A stretch of 64,000 nt of DNA from DASUNP01 sp035249305 (GTDB lineage Bacteria > Acidobacteriota > Blastocatellia > UBA7656), in the NCBI GenBank assembly GCA_035249305.1, contig DATFGQ010000007.1:1-64000 (forward strand). Direction: 5' to 3'. Below the pieces are notes generated by a model. The model saw nothing but the letters and a program-made list of their open reading frames with translations, was not told where the DNA came from and searched no databases. Below, one piece after another: positions 8,515 through 17,224 of the stretch. Numbering within the stretch: position 1 is the stretch's first letter; each line of letters begins with the position of its first letter. Position numbers and translations under genes: made by a program.

Positions 8515-8677
8515 ATCACGAATTGTATATCAAAACAGTCTGTGCGGCAAAGCTTTCTTGAAAATAATCTTCTGCCGTGCTTTTATTCAACACAATGCTC
8601 CGAAGCTTTTGGACCGCCTTAGCGATTGATACAATCGTATTCGTGCGCTGTGCGGTTGATCGAGGCGAGGAGCGCGG

Positions 8678-11600
8678 ATGGCCGTAGACGTTCCACCTGA
8701 GACATATTACGCGGAGATTTTCGGGCAGTTGCTCCGGAGCGGCGAGCTCGAACGGCTGGCCGCCGAGATAAAAGCCGGGCGGCGCACTATCGTTCTGTCG
8801 GGGCTGGCCGGGAGCGCACGCGCGCTGACGCTGGCCGCGCTCCAAAAGAAGATCGATCGCCGGATCGTCTTCGTCGCACGGTCGAACAAAGAGGTCGAAG
8901 AGTTTCAATCCGACGTAGAGTTTTTTTACTGCGCGTTGAACGGCGTAAGCTCCTGCGAAACACAAGTCCTCGCGATCCCCGCGCTCGAAACCGACCCCTA
9001 CGACGGAACGTCGCCTCACGCGGAGGTCCTCGAACAGCGCGCTCTCTCGCTCTACCGCGCGATGGCCGGAGACGCGCGCGTGCTCCTGACTTCGATAGGC
9101 GCTATGGCGGAGCGAACCGTCTCGCCCCATCAGTTGAAAGCTTCGGCCCTGCACCTGCGCGTCGGCGAGGACATGCCGCCCGAGCTGATCGTCGACCTTC
9201 TGATCGCGGGCGGCTACGTGCGCCAGGAGCCCGTAGCCGCCGTCGGAGAATTCTCCCTGCGCGGCGGCATACTCGACGTATTCTCGCCCGCCCACGACGC
9301 GCCGCACCGCATAGAGTTCTTCGGCGACACCGTAGATTCGATCCGCGAGTTCGACCCGGACACGCAGCGCTCCGTGGGCCGCGTCACCGAATCGCTCATA
9401 GCCCCGATGCGCGAGCTGGCGGTCCGTCGCGAAGAGTTTATCGAGTGGGCCGACCGCGCGCGCGCGCACTGGTCGGACGAGCGTTTCCGCCGCGACCTGC
9501 GCGCGAGAATCGCCCACGCCGAGCGCGGCGAGCCTTTCCCCGGCTGGGAGTACTTGATCCCGCTCACGAGAAGGCTCGACTGGTCCGCTTTCGATTACCT
9601 GAAAGATTCCGTCTTCGTCGTCGACGAGCCGTCGGACATCGAAAGGCGCGCGGCCGACCTCTACGGCCGCCTCGAACAGCGCTACTCTCAGGCCGACGAC
9701 GCGGGCGAGCTGGCGCTCCCGCCCGCCGCGCTCTTTTTGACGGCCGACGAGCTCCGCGCCCGGTTTGATTCGGTCACGCGCGTAGAGCTCCGCCTGCTGG
9801 GGCTGGCCGCGGCCGTCACCGACGAGCAGTTCCGCGTAGACGCGCTCACGCTCTCGTCGCCCGTCGAGCAGATCGGGAGCTTGATTGATAACAATGCCCC
9901 GCCTCAATTTCTATTCACGCTGGCCGACTCTACGCCCGACATAACTATCATCTCGCAATCGCCGCGCCGCTATCACGGCCGCATACAGGAGCTGGCGCGC
10001 GACCTCGAAGCCGAAGCCGAATCGCGGCGGGTCACGCTGTTCGGTATGCCGAGCCTCGGCATAGCCGAGCGCGTCACGGAGATGCTCGGCGAGTACGGCG
10101 TCGCGGCGCAGCTTCTGCCCTCGCTCAACCCTTTGGCGGAAGCAAGCGGCTCGCCGACGCCGGTGGTGAGCAATCGCATAGTGACCGTGGCGCGACTATC
10201 GAACGGGTTCACGCTGCCGGCGGCCGCGCTTTCGCTGCTCGTAGAAAGCGACCTGTTCGGCGATCTGGAACGCGCGGCCCCGCGTCGCGAGCCCGTCAAG
10301 CGCGAGCGGCGTCGGCGAAAAGCTTCCGCGTTCCTGTCGGACCTGGGCGACCTCAAGGTCGGCGATTACATAGTCCATGTCGATCACGGCATAGGGCAGT
10401 TCCAGGGGCTCCAGCAGATCACGACGGCGGGCGCCGCGACGGGCAATGTCGCCGCGGGGCTTGAGCGCATGGCGGCGGGCGTGCGCGAATTCATGCTTTT
10501 GACCTACGCCGAAGGCGCGCGGCTTTACGTGCCGGTCGAAAGGCTGGACCTGGTGCAGAGGTACTCGGCGGGCGAAGGGCACGAGCCGCAGTTGGACCGC
10601 CTGGGCGGCCTCGGGTGGCAGAAGGCGAAGGCGCGGGCCAAGCGCGCCATGCGAGACATGGCCGAAGAGCTCCTGAAGCTTTACGCCGAGCGCCGCCTGG
10701 TCACAGGCCACCCCTACGGCGAGGACACGCCCTGGCAGCAGGAGTTTGAAGACGCGTTCGAGTACCAGCTCACGCCCGACCAGGAGACGGCCATCGAAGA
10801 CGTTAAATCGGACATGCAGACGGCCCGGCCTATGGACCGGCTGGTCGTAGGCGACGTGGGGTACGGCAAGACGGAAGTGGCTATGAGAGCCGCTTTCAAG
10901 GCGGTGATGGAAGGAAAGCAGGTCGCGCTGCTCGCCCCGACCACGGTGCTCGTCTATCAGCACTACAAGACTTTTCAAAATCGCTTCAGCGCGTTCCCCA
11001 TGCGCATAGAGATGCTCTCCAGATTCCGAACCGCGAAAGAGCAGAAAGAGGTCGTCAAGGCAGTCGAAGCGGGCGCGGTCGACATAGTCATCGGCACGCA
11101 CCGATTGCTCTCAAAAGACATTCGCTTCAAAGACCTCGGCCTGCTGGTCGTCGACGAGGAGCAGCGTTTCGGCGTGGCCCACAAAGAGCGCATCAAGCAG
11201 ATGCGCAAGAAGGTCGATGTCATCGCGATGTCGGCCACTCCGATCCCGCGCACGCTCAACATGTCGCTTGCCGGCCTGCGCGACATGTCGGTAATCGAGA
11301 CTCCGCCGCGCGACCGGCTCGCAATCCAGACCCACGTCGTACAGTTCTCCGACGCCGTCATCAGGAGCGCTATCGAATTAGAGCTCCAGCGCAGCGGCCA
11401 GGTCTTCTTCGTCCACAACCGCGTAGAGACGATCTACGCCATCGCGGAGCTCGTAAGCCGGCTCGTGCCGCAGGCGCGCATCGGCGTGGGCCACGGGCAG
11501 ATGGCCGAGCGCGAGCTTGAAGACGTGATCTTGAAATTCATACGGCACGAGCTAGACGTGCTCGTCTCGACGACGATAATCGAAAACGGGATAGACATAC

Positions 11601-12379
11601 CGCTCTCGAACACGATCATTATTAATCGCGCCGACATGTACGGCCTGTCGCAGCTATACCAGTTGCGCGGCCGCGTGGGCCGCTCGAACCGCCGCGCGTA
11701 CGCTTACTTGCTGATACCCTCCGAAGAGGGGTTGACGCCGATAGCCCGCCGCAGGCTTGCGGCCATACGAGAGTTTTCAGACCTCGGCGCGGGCTTCCGC
11801 ATAGCCGCGCTCGACCTTGAGCTTCGCGGCGCGGGGAACCTTCTCGGCGGCCAGCAGTCGGGCCACATCGACGCCATCGGGTTCGACCTCTACACGCAGA
11901 TGCTTGAGCGGACGGTGCGCGAGCTAAAGGGCGAGCCGGTCGAAGACGAAGTATCCACGACCATCAACCTCGGCGTGAGCATTCGCATACCCGAAGAGTA
12001 CATCTACGACGCTAGCCAGCGGCTGCGGACTTACAAGCGCATCTCTTCGGCCGAATCTGAGGCAGAGCTTGCCGACATCCACGCCGAGATCGCCGACCGC
12101 TACGGACCCATACCCGAGACGGTCGAGAACCTCTTCGAATACGCCCGCCTGCGTCGCGAAGCGTCGCGGCTCGGCGTCGTCTCGATAGACCGGGAGGGCG
12201 ACCGGCTGGCCGTGAAGTTCGGCGAGCAGGCGCGGATCGATCCCGATAAATTAATCGCCCTGGTTTCGAGCGGCGGGGCGAGCTTCACGCCGGCCGGCGT
12301 GTTGAAGCTCAAGCTCGCAAGCGAGGATGACGCAGCGGTGTTTGAAGAGGTGAGCCAGTTGCTCGACCGGCTGCGATAA
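8678..12379 (+). CDS. mfd: Transcription-repair coupling factor
   Basis: ATP-driven translocase that removes RNA polymerase stalled at DNA lesions and recruits UvrA. 1233 residues, slightly longer than usual. Order: UvrB-like N-terminal modules (1-~350), CarD-like RNA-polymerase interaction domain starting near 555 (VGDYIVHVDHGIGQF), Walker A at about 721 (GDVGYGKTEVAMRAA), DEEQRF box near 824, SATPIPRTLNMSL motif, and helicase C lobe with QLRGRVGRS; C-terminal TRCF domain near 1070-1170. About 15 extra Gly/Ala-rich residues interrupt the CarD-like domain between GLQQI and EFMLLTYAEG. Confidence 0.97.
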   Translation: MAVDVPPETYYAEIFGQLLRSGELERLAAEIKAGRRTIVLSGLAGSARALTLAALQKKIDRRIVFVARSNKEVEEFQSDVEFFYCALNGVSSCETQVLAIPALETDPYDGTSPHAEVLEQRALSLYRAMAGDARVLLTSIGAMAERTVSPHQLKASALHLRVGEDMPPELIVDLLIAGGYVRQEPVAAVGEFSLRGGILDVFSPAHDAPHRIEFFGDTVDSIREFDPDTQRSVGRVTESLIAPMRELAVRREEFIEWADRARAHWSDERFRRDLRARIAHAERGEPFPGWEYLIPLTRRLDWSAFDYLKDSVFVVDEPSDIERRAADLYGRLEQRYSQADDAGELALPPAALFLTADELRARFDSVTRVELRLLGLAAAVTDEQFRVDALTLSSPVEQIGSLIDNNAPPQFLFTLADSTPDITIISQSPRRYHGRIQELARDLEAEAESRRVTLFGMPSLGIAERVTEMLGEYGVAAQLLPSLNPLAEASGSPTPVVSNRIVTVARLSNGFTLPAAALSLLVESDLFGDLERAAPRREPVKRERRRRKASAFLSDLGDLKVGDYIVHVDHGIGQFQGLQQITTAGAATGNVAAGLERMAAGVREFMLLTYAEGARLYVPVERLDLVQRYSAGEGHEPQLDRLGGLGWQKAKARAKRAMRDMAEELLKLYAERRLVTGHPYGEDTPWQQEFEDAFEYQLTPDQETAIEDVKSDMQTARPMDRLVVGDVGYGKTEVAMRAAFKAVMEGKQVALLAPTTVLVYQHYKTFQNRFSAFPMRIEMLSRFRTAKEQKEVVKAVEAGAVDIVIGTHRLLSKDIRFKDLGLLVVDEEQRFGVAHKERIKQMRKKVDVIAMSATPIPRTLNMSLAGLRDMSVIETPPRDRLAIQTHVVQFSDAVIRSAIELELQRSGQVFFVHNRVETIYAIAELVSRLVPQARIGVGHGQMAERELEDVILKFIRHELDVLVSTTIIENGIDIPLSNTIIINRADMYGLSQLYQLRGRVGRSNRRAYAYLLIPSEEGLTPIARRRLAAIREFSDLGAGFRIAALDLELRGAGNLLGGQQSGHIDAIGFDLYTQMLERTVRELKGEPVEDEVSTTINLGVSIRIPEEYIYDASQRLRTYKRISSAESEAELADIHAEIADRYGPIPETVENLFEYARLRREASRLGVVSIDREGDRLAVKFGEQARIDPDKLIALVSSGGASFTPAGVLKLKLASEDDAAVFEEVSQLLDRLR

Positions 12380-12407
12380 AGATGAAAGCGGGGCGGCTTA
12401 AAATACC

Positions 12408-12481
12408 TATCCACGAAGAACACGAAGAACAAGAAAGAAACCCTTTCCTCTTTCCGTCCTTCGTGTCGCTTCGTGGATAGT
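12408..12481. repeat. Palindromic repeat with CACGAAGAA units
   Basis: Between the convergent mfd and subtilase genes. TATCCACGAAG at the left is the exact complement of CTTCGTGGATA at the right; two tandem 9-bp CACGAAGAA units lie within the left arm, and CCTTCGTGTCGCTTCGTGG in the right. It could act as a bidirectional transcript hairpin; no T-run follows. Confidence 0.75.
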
Positions 12482-12490
12482 CTCTCGTGA

Positions 12491-15400
12491 CTACTGGACA
12501 GAGACGTCATCAACACGGAACGTGGTGATGAGCGAGAAGTCCGTAGTCGCGCGGAACTGTATTCTTACGGTCTGACCGGCCCACGTCGACAGGTTGTATG
12601 GGCCTCTCAGCACGTAGACTCCCGCCGTTCCTTTATTCAAGTTGCTGAACGTGGCAAGCGTCCCGAGCAACGTCCCCGTTGTCGATCGCACCTCGATGAA
12701 GATGCGGTCGAACTGCGTCGTGGTCGTTGTCTCGTCAGAAGTGACGTTCAGCCAGAAATTCAGGTTCGGCGAAGTGCCCACCGGGATGGTGATCTGCTGA
12801 TAGGTCGCGGCGCTGGCATTATTGACGCCGGCAAGAATCAGATAACCTGTACCCGAGTGCGGGAAGGCCCCCGTAGACCGCGTCGACGAGCCCGAGAGCA
12901 CCCACGGGCTGCTGCTCCCCTCAAACCCGCCGTTGACTATCAACTGACCTCCGCCCGCGGCGTTGACCGTCAATGTCACCGGCACGTTGACAGGCGAGTT
13001 GGTAGCGCCGGTCGCCGTCACGGTGATCGTGCCGTTATAGGTGCCCGGCGTGAGCCCCGCGATGTTGACCGAAAGGGTCACGGTCGAAGGCGCCGTGCCC
13101 GAAGTCGGGCTGATGGTCAGCCATGTCGCGTCGTCGCTAGCCGTCCAGTTCAAACTGCCCCCGCCCGTGTTGGTGATGCTCAGAGACTGGTTGGCGGGGT
13201 TGGCCCCGCCCGCCGTCGCGGTGAAGCTGAAGCTCGACGGGCTGACGCCGATCGTGGGATTAGTAGGTGCGCCCGCGCTGCCGTTATAAATGATCAGCGC
13301 GAAGTCTTGATCGGTCGTGTCCGCGCCGCCCGGCACGCCGTCGCCCGCGATGTTAGTCGCGCGGACGGTGACGGTGAAGCTGCCGGAGACTCCGGCCGGG
13401 ATGAAGACGCTCTCGACGTTGTTGCGAGTGTCGGCCACGCCGCCCGTCACCGAGTTCGCGCCCGAGAAGACGTTGCCGCGGTAGGTGTTGCCGCCCACCG
13501 TGACTTCGAGGTCGAGGTTGTTGACGTAAGGCGCGCCGCTGGTCGGCCCAGGCGCGTCGGTCCAGGCGAGCGTGACGCGGAAGGGCTGGCCCGTCGACTG
13601 CACCGAGCCTGTCACCTGATGAGTCTGGCCCGTGGCGCCCAACACTGTAGTCTGATCCTGGAGTATGCGCGCCGTGCCGTCGAACGCGCGGCCCAGGTTC
13701 ATACGCCCCATGCCTTGATTGTTCGAGGGCAGCGTGTCGTTTGCGCCCACGCCCGTCATGTGCGTGGCGGAGTTCATCAAGTAAGCCTTGACCATCGCCG
13801 GGCTCGGCGCGGCGAAGCCCTGGTTCAGGAAGTCCTGGTAGACGAGCGCCGCGCCTCCGGCCACGGCCGGGCACGAGTGCGAAGTGCCGCTCGACCATCC
13901 GTAGAGCGTCTGACCCGTCGGCCAGAATTGATTGCAGACGCTGGAGCCGTTGTAGTTCGACTGCGGCACGCCCGCTTCGATGTGAGTGCCGGGGGCCATG
14001 ATGTCAGGCTTTACGCGGCCATCGCCGCCGGCGGAGTTGACCGGGCCGCGGCTTGAAAAACCGATTATGTCGTTAGCGCTGTCTGCGCCCGTGTTACCAA
14101 CGGCGCAGCCGTCCGTCCCCGTCTGGCGCACGTTTTCGCCCGCGCCGACGCAGATGATGTTCTTCGCCGTGCCGGGCGAGCCTATGGTGTTTGCGCCCGA
14201 GCCGTCATTGCCCGCGGCAAAGACTACGGTCATCTGCTGATGGCCCGCCGTGCCCGTCTGCGCGTCGCGCACAATCCGGTCATAGGCTTGCGCATTGGTG
14301 TCGTAGCGGAAGACATTTGTAAAGCCCCACGAGTTGCTCGATATTCGCGCGCTCTGGCCGTAGGCGGTGCTCTCCCACGTAGTACTGCTCGCACCCGTGG
14401 GGCCGAAGATGGCCGTCACGCCCATCCGTGCGAAAGGCGCGATGCCGAGGCCGTAGTTGTAGCCGTTGGCGTCTTCGACCGCCGCGCCCGTGCCGGTGTT
14501 GATGCCGCCTATGATGTGCGAGTTGAGGAAGCCGTGGCCGCCTTGCGCGCCGGTCTGGTTAGTCGGGTTGTTCTGGAACGCTATGCGGCCAGTCACTAAA
14601 TCGGGATGGCCCGTCAGCGAGTAGGCGTCGTCGACTACGTTTACGACGAAGGAGGTGAATTGAGCGCTCATAAACCCTTTGCCGCCGAGCCACGTGATGT
14701 AGCCGGGCGAGGTCGGCAGGTTGCCCGTGAGGTTGCCAGCGACTATCTGCCCCTGCGCCTCGTCGAGCTTACGGCGCTGCCCGCGCTCTTCGATGGCGAA
14801 CACGGAATCGAGCCGGGCTATCTCGGCCAGTCGCCCGACGGCGACTCTCAATTCCACGTTATGATAATTGAGCACTTGATAGTTGTTCACGACCTCGTTC
14901 GATATGGTCTTGAGATCGGCGATGGTGCGCTCGGCCTCGGGGCCATCGATCACCTGCACGGTGACGTCGACCAGGGTTTCGGCAGGCTCCTTTCTTATGG
15001 CCTGCAACGCGGGCGACAGCCGGTAAGCCGGCTCGTAGTCGCCGACGTATTGCGCGAAAGAGTTGTTCTTAAAAAACGGCAGGCTCAGGGCCGCGCCCGC
15101 TTTCGCGCGGACAACGTAGGCGTTGTTCGGCATGTAGCTTACGATCTCGACGCCCAGCCTTCGGAGCGCGTCGAGCCAGGCGTCCTGAATCGGCCCGGCG
15201 AACTGGACCAGGTAGAGCCCGCCGACGGGCGCGCCCCCGCGGGCGAGCGAATCGGCCATGTCAGTCTGGCGGAGGTCCACGGGCAACTGACGGTGCGTCG
15301 AGGCCGGGTCTGTCGTGTCTAGGACGTAGCCGTTGAGCGCGATCAGGTTCTGGTCGTCGCGCACGGCGACGCCGAGCGAGGCCAGCCCATCGCGCCCGCC

Positions 15401-15697
15401 CATAGCCTTTTCGTCTACGACGACGACGCGGAAGCTTCCGTAATCGAACTCTTCAAGAATGGCGCCCGCCGACCGGATCGAGTCGTAAACGGCTCGATCC
15501 CCGTCACCGAGCATCAGCTTGTGATAAGTCGAGTCATTAATAAAGGTCTGCGGCAGCGCGTCGAACGCGGAGGAGGTTCGCGGGTTTCTGCCGCCTTCGG
15601 ATAGATCATTATTGTTGCCCTGTTGCATCAGGGCGCTTGTGCCGCAAAAGAAAAGCGCGAACACAAGCGCGATTACAGTGAGCGTCGAATGCCTCAT
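12491..15697 (-). CDS. Secreted subtilisin-like serine protease (S8) with BACON-type domain
   Basis: 1068 residues. Signal peptide at 1-22, a long propeptide-like region to about 330, then an S8 catalytic domain: Asp near 356 (VVNVVDDAYS), His388 (GGHGFLNSHI), oxyanion Asn in AAGNDGSG near 497 and Ser606 in SSGTSHSCPAVAGG. It is followed by a jelly-roll pro-convertase-like segment (about 690-810), an Ig-like BACON-type module (about 820-915) and a C-terminal carbohydrate-binding-like beta-sandwich (about 920-1068). All three catalytic residues are present. Likely exported and surface-associated; substrate unknown. Convergent with mfd. Confidence 0.92.
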   Translation of the reverse strand: MRHSTLTVIALVFALFFCGTSALMQQGNNNDLSEGGRNPRTSSAFDALPQTFINDSTYHKLMLGDGDRAVYDSIRSAGAILEEFDYGSFRVVVVDEKAMGGRDGLASLGVAVRDDQNLIALNGYVLDTTDPASTHRQLPVDLRQTDMADSLARGGAPVGGLYLVQFAGPIQDAWLDALRRLGVEIVSYMPNNAYVVRAKAGAALSLPFFKNNSFAQYVGDYEPAYRLSPALQAIRKEPAETLVDVTVQVIDGPEAERTIADLKTISNEVVNNYQVLNYHNVELRVAVGRLAEIARLDSVFAIEERGQRRKLDEAQGQIVAGNLTGNLPTSPGYITWLGGKGFMSAQFTSFVVNVVDDAYSLTGHPDLVTGRIAFQNNPTNQTGAQGGHGFLNSHIIGGINTGTGAAVEDANGYNYGLGIAPFARMGVTAIFGPTGASSTTWESTAYGQSARISSNSWGFTNVFRYDTNAQAYDRIVRDAQTGTAGHQQMTVVFAAGNDGSGANTIGSPGTAKNIICVGAGENVRQTGTDGCAVGNTGADSANDIIGFSSRGPVNSAGGDGRVKPDIMAPGTHIEAGVPQSNYNGSSVCNQFWPTGQTLYGWSSGTSHSCPAVAGGAALVYQDFLNQGFAAPSPAMVKAYLMNSATHMTGVGANDTLPSNNQGMGRMNLGRAFDGTARILQDQTTVLGATGQTHQVTGSVQSTGQPFRVTLAWTDAPGPTSGAPYVNNLDLEVTVGGNTYRGNVFSGANSVTGGVADTRNNVESVFIPAGVSGSFTVTVRATNIAGDGVPGGADTTDQDFALIIYNGSAGAPTNPTIGVSPSSFSFTATAGGANPANQSLSITNTGGGSLNWTASDDATWLTISPTSGTAPSTVTLSVNIAGLTPGTYNGTITVTATGATNSPVNVPVTLTVNAAGGGQLIVNGGFEGSSSPWVLSGSSTRSTGAFPHSGTGYLILAGVNNASAATYQQITIPVGTSPNLNFWLNVTSDETTTTTQFDRIFIEVRSTTGTLLGTLATFSNLNKGTAGVYVLRGPYNLSTWAGQTVRIQFRATTDFSLITTFRVDDVSVQ

Positions 15698-16093
15698 TCT
15701 TTATATCTCCTTGTGGCGCCCGGGAGGGCGATTATGGGAGGGCTTCAAATCACAGAAGCGTCCCGGTAAGTGGACCAACTCTGCCGCCGGGGCAGAGCAT
15801 ACCGTGCGGGTGAGGGTACCAGGGCTGTCTCTTTTCTTTCGGTTATTGCGTAGTTATTGCGCTCGAAGACCGCCCCGGACGCAGTAACAGGAGGGGCGGC
15901 TTCGAGAACTTGAAAAACTCGGATTAAGACGTTCGATATAATGACGACTGACGCAAAATTAAAAGCTTCCGAAAAGAGCTAGACACTCTTTTTTTTCTAA
16001 GCTACAAGCAACCACACTGTTGGGAAGGGAGGTTATATATTACTCAAAACGGCCCGCCTGTCAATCACAACTTTGAAAGTAATAATTAATACA
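15698..16093. other. Long non-coding leader region upstream of the subtilase
   Basis: No gene is visible in this stretch. Read towards the subtilase it contains several potential stem-loops, for example CTCTGCC/GGCAGAG near 15780-15800 and GCTTC/GAAGC near 15748-15770. There is also a direct repeat of GTTATTGCG at 15842-15861 with 11-base spacing. Ribosome binding site GGAGAT lies just before the subtilase ATG. I could not match it to a known riboswitch. Confidence 0.4.
15862..15906. repeat. Strong stem-loop upstream of the subtilase
   Basis: CTCGAAG plus CCGCCCC on the left pairs with GGGGCGG plus CTTCGAG on the right, with one bulged A and a 16-base loop: 14 G/C-rich pairs. No T-run on either side, so it is a poor intrinsic terminator. 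It may be a transcript structure or a protein site in the subtilase leader. Confidence 0.6.
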
Positions 16094-16162
16094 GCCATAG
16101 AGGCGCGGAGACACGGAGAAAAAATCAAAAAAGCTCTGTGTCTCTGTGGCCGTGTGGCAGAA
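16094..16162. repeat. Palindromic repeat with GCGGAGACACGG words
   Basis: Left arm CATAGAGGCGCGGAGACACGG, right arm CTGTGTCTCTGTGGCCGTGTGG, separated by an A-rich loop. It lies just before the first foldase gene. Words of this type (cgcggagacacggag) occur as dispersed repeats in other bacteria; here it is a single copy. Confidence 0.65.
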
Positions 16163-16172
16163 TAATAGGCGC

Positions 16173-17105
16173 GTGAAACGACTTCGATTCATACTCATCT
16201 TCTGCGTGTTGGCGGCGGCAGGCGCTTTCGGCTGCGCGAGCAAGAAAGACCTTTCGCCGGTCATCGCTACGGTGAACGACAGCGAGATACGCCGCGCGGC
16301 CTTCGAGCGCTTCTTCTCGCTGAAGGTGGGCGAGCTCGCGGGCGCGGACGCTTCGGACTCGCTCAAGAGCCAGTTGCTTGACGAGTACGTGCGCCGCCGC
16401 CTCGTGCTCGACGAGGCCGCGCGAGCCGGGCTCACCGTCTCGGAGAACGAGATAGACCAGGCCGCGCAGGATAACCCGCGATTGAAGGGCGGGGCGGCCG
16501 CCGCAGACGCGCGCGAAGAGTTTGCCGCAGACCTCCTGGTGCAGAAGTATTACCGCCAGGTCCTGCAACGCAGCGTGCGCGTACCCCCCGAAGAGATACA
16601 GCGCTACGTCGAGCAGAACCAGGCGCGGTTGACCCAGCGCGCGGGCTTCTACGTGCGCGAGATCCGCGTGCAATCGAAGGAGGATGCCGAGCGCCTCCAC
16701 AAGGAGGTGACCGAGGGGCGGCGCGATTTTGGGGCCGTAGCGCGCCTTCATTCCGACGCGCCCAGCGCCGACCGCGGCGGGTTGAGCCGTTACGACGAAG
16801 GCCAACTGCCCGCCGTGCTTGAGCGGGCGATTCAACCCCTGCGGCCCGGCGACGTGAGCCCGGTCATAGAATCTAACTTCGGCTTTCACATATTCAAGCT
16901 CGAACGCCGCGTGCTGCCGCGCCCCATCGAAGAGCGGCGCTCGCAGCTCGACGAGCGGAGGGCGGGGCTTGCCGAAGAGCTCATCGCGCGCAAGAACCAG
17001 CAGGCCCTCGACCAGATGCTCGAACGCCTGGAGGCGGGGGCGGCGATAAGAATAAATGATGCGGCGCTGGGCTTCACATACAGCGGCCAGTTCAGGCATA
17101 ATTAA
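16173..17105 (+). CDS. Lipoprotein peptidyl-prolyl isomerase (parvulin/PpiC type)
   Basis: Starting at GTG, 310 residues: signal MKRLRFILIFCVLAAAGAFG followed by Cys, a plausible lipobox (AFGC). The SurA-like N-terminal helical region runs to about 145, and a parvulin domain at about 150-250 contains REIRVQSKEDAERLH, DRGGLSRYDEGQLP and NFGFHIFKLE. Likely an outer-membrane-protein or secreted-protein foldase in the periplasm. An earlier in-frame GTG exists nine codons upstream, but it lies in a repeat and delays the signal peptide. Directly followed by a second foldase gene. Confidence 0.85.
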   Translation: MKRLRFILIFCVLAAAGAFGCASKKDLSPVIATVNDSEIRRAAFERFFSLKVGELAGADASDSLKSQLLDEYVRRRLVLDEAARAGLTVSENEIDQAAQDNPRLKGGAAAADAREEFAADLLVQKYYRQVLQRSVRVPPEEIQRYVEQNQARLTQRAGFYVREIRVQSKEDAERLHKEVTEGRRDFGAVARLHSDAPSADRGGLSRYDEGQLPAVLERAIQPLRPGDVSPVIESNFGFHIFKLERRVLPRPIEERRSQLDERRAGLAEELIARKNQQALDQMLERLEAGAAIRINDAALGFTYSGQFRHN

Positions 17106-17132
17106 CCCTTAGCTGAAACCAGCCCATATTAA

Positions 17133-17206
17133 GTCCTGAGTGCTGAGTGCTGAGTGCTGAGTTAGAACCGGTACTCAGGACTCAGGACTCAGGACTCAGC
17201 ACTAAA
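17133..17206. repeat. Heptad repeat, TGCTGAG/TCAGGAC family
   Basis: Clear 7-bp phasing: TCCTGAG then three TGCTGAG copies on the left; TCAGGAC repeated three times then TCAGCAC on the right, with a 13-base loop. The arms are reverse complements. Lies between the two foldase genes and just before the ribosome binding site of the second; related words at 22455-22514. Confidence 0.9.
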
Positions 17207-17224
17207 AATGAGGGGATGTGCAGT

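Noticed and set aside
8516..9907. 463-codon open frame on the minus strand over mfd
   Set aside because: Antisense to a certain gene with conserved motifs; composition (Arg/Val/Ala/Glu-rich, no domain) is typical of a GC-rich shadow frame.
15727..15830. Possible tRNA or small RNA
   Set aside because: Stems present but no cloverleaf, anticodon arm or T-loop sequence; kept only as a structured leader.
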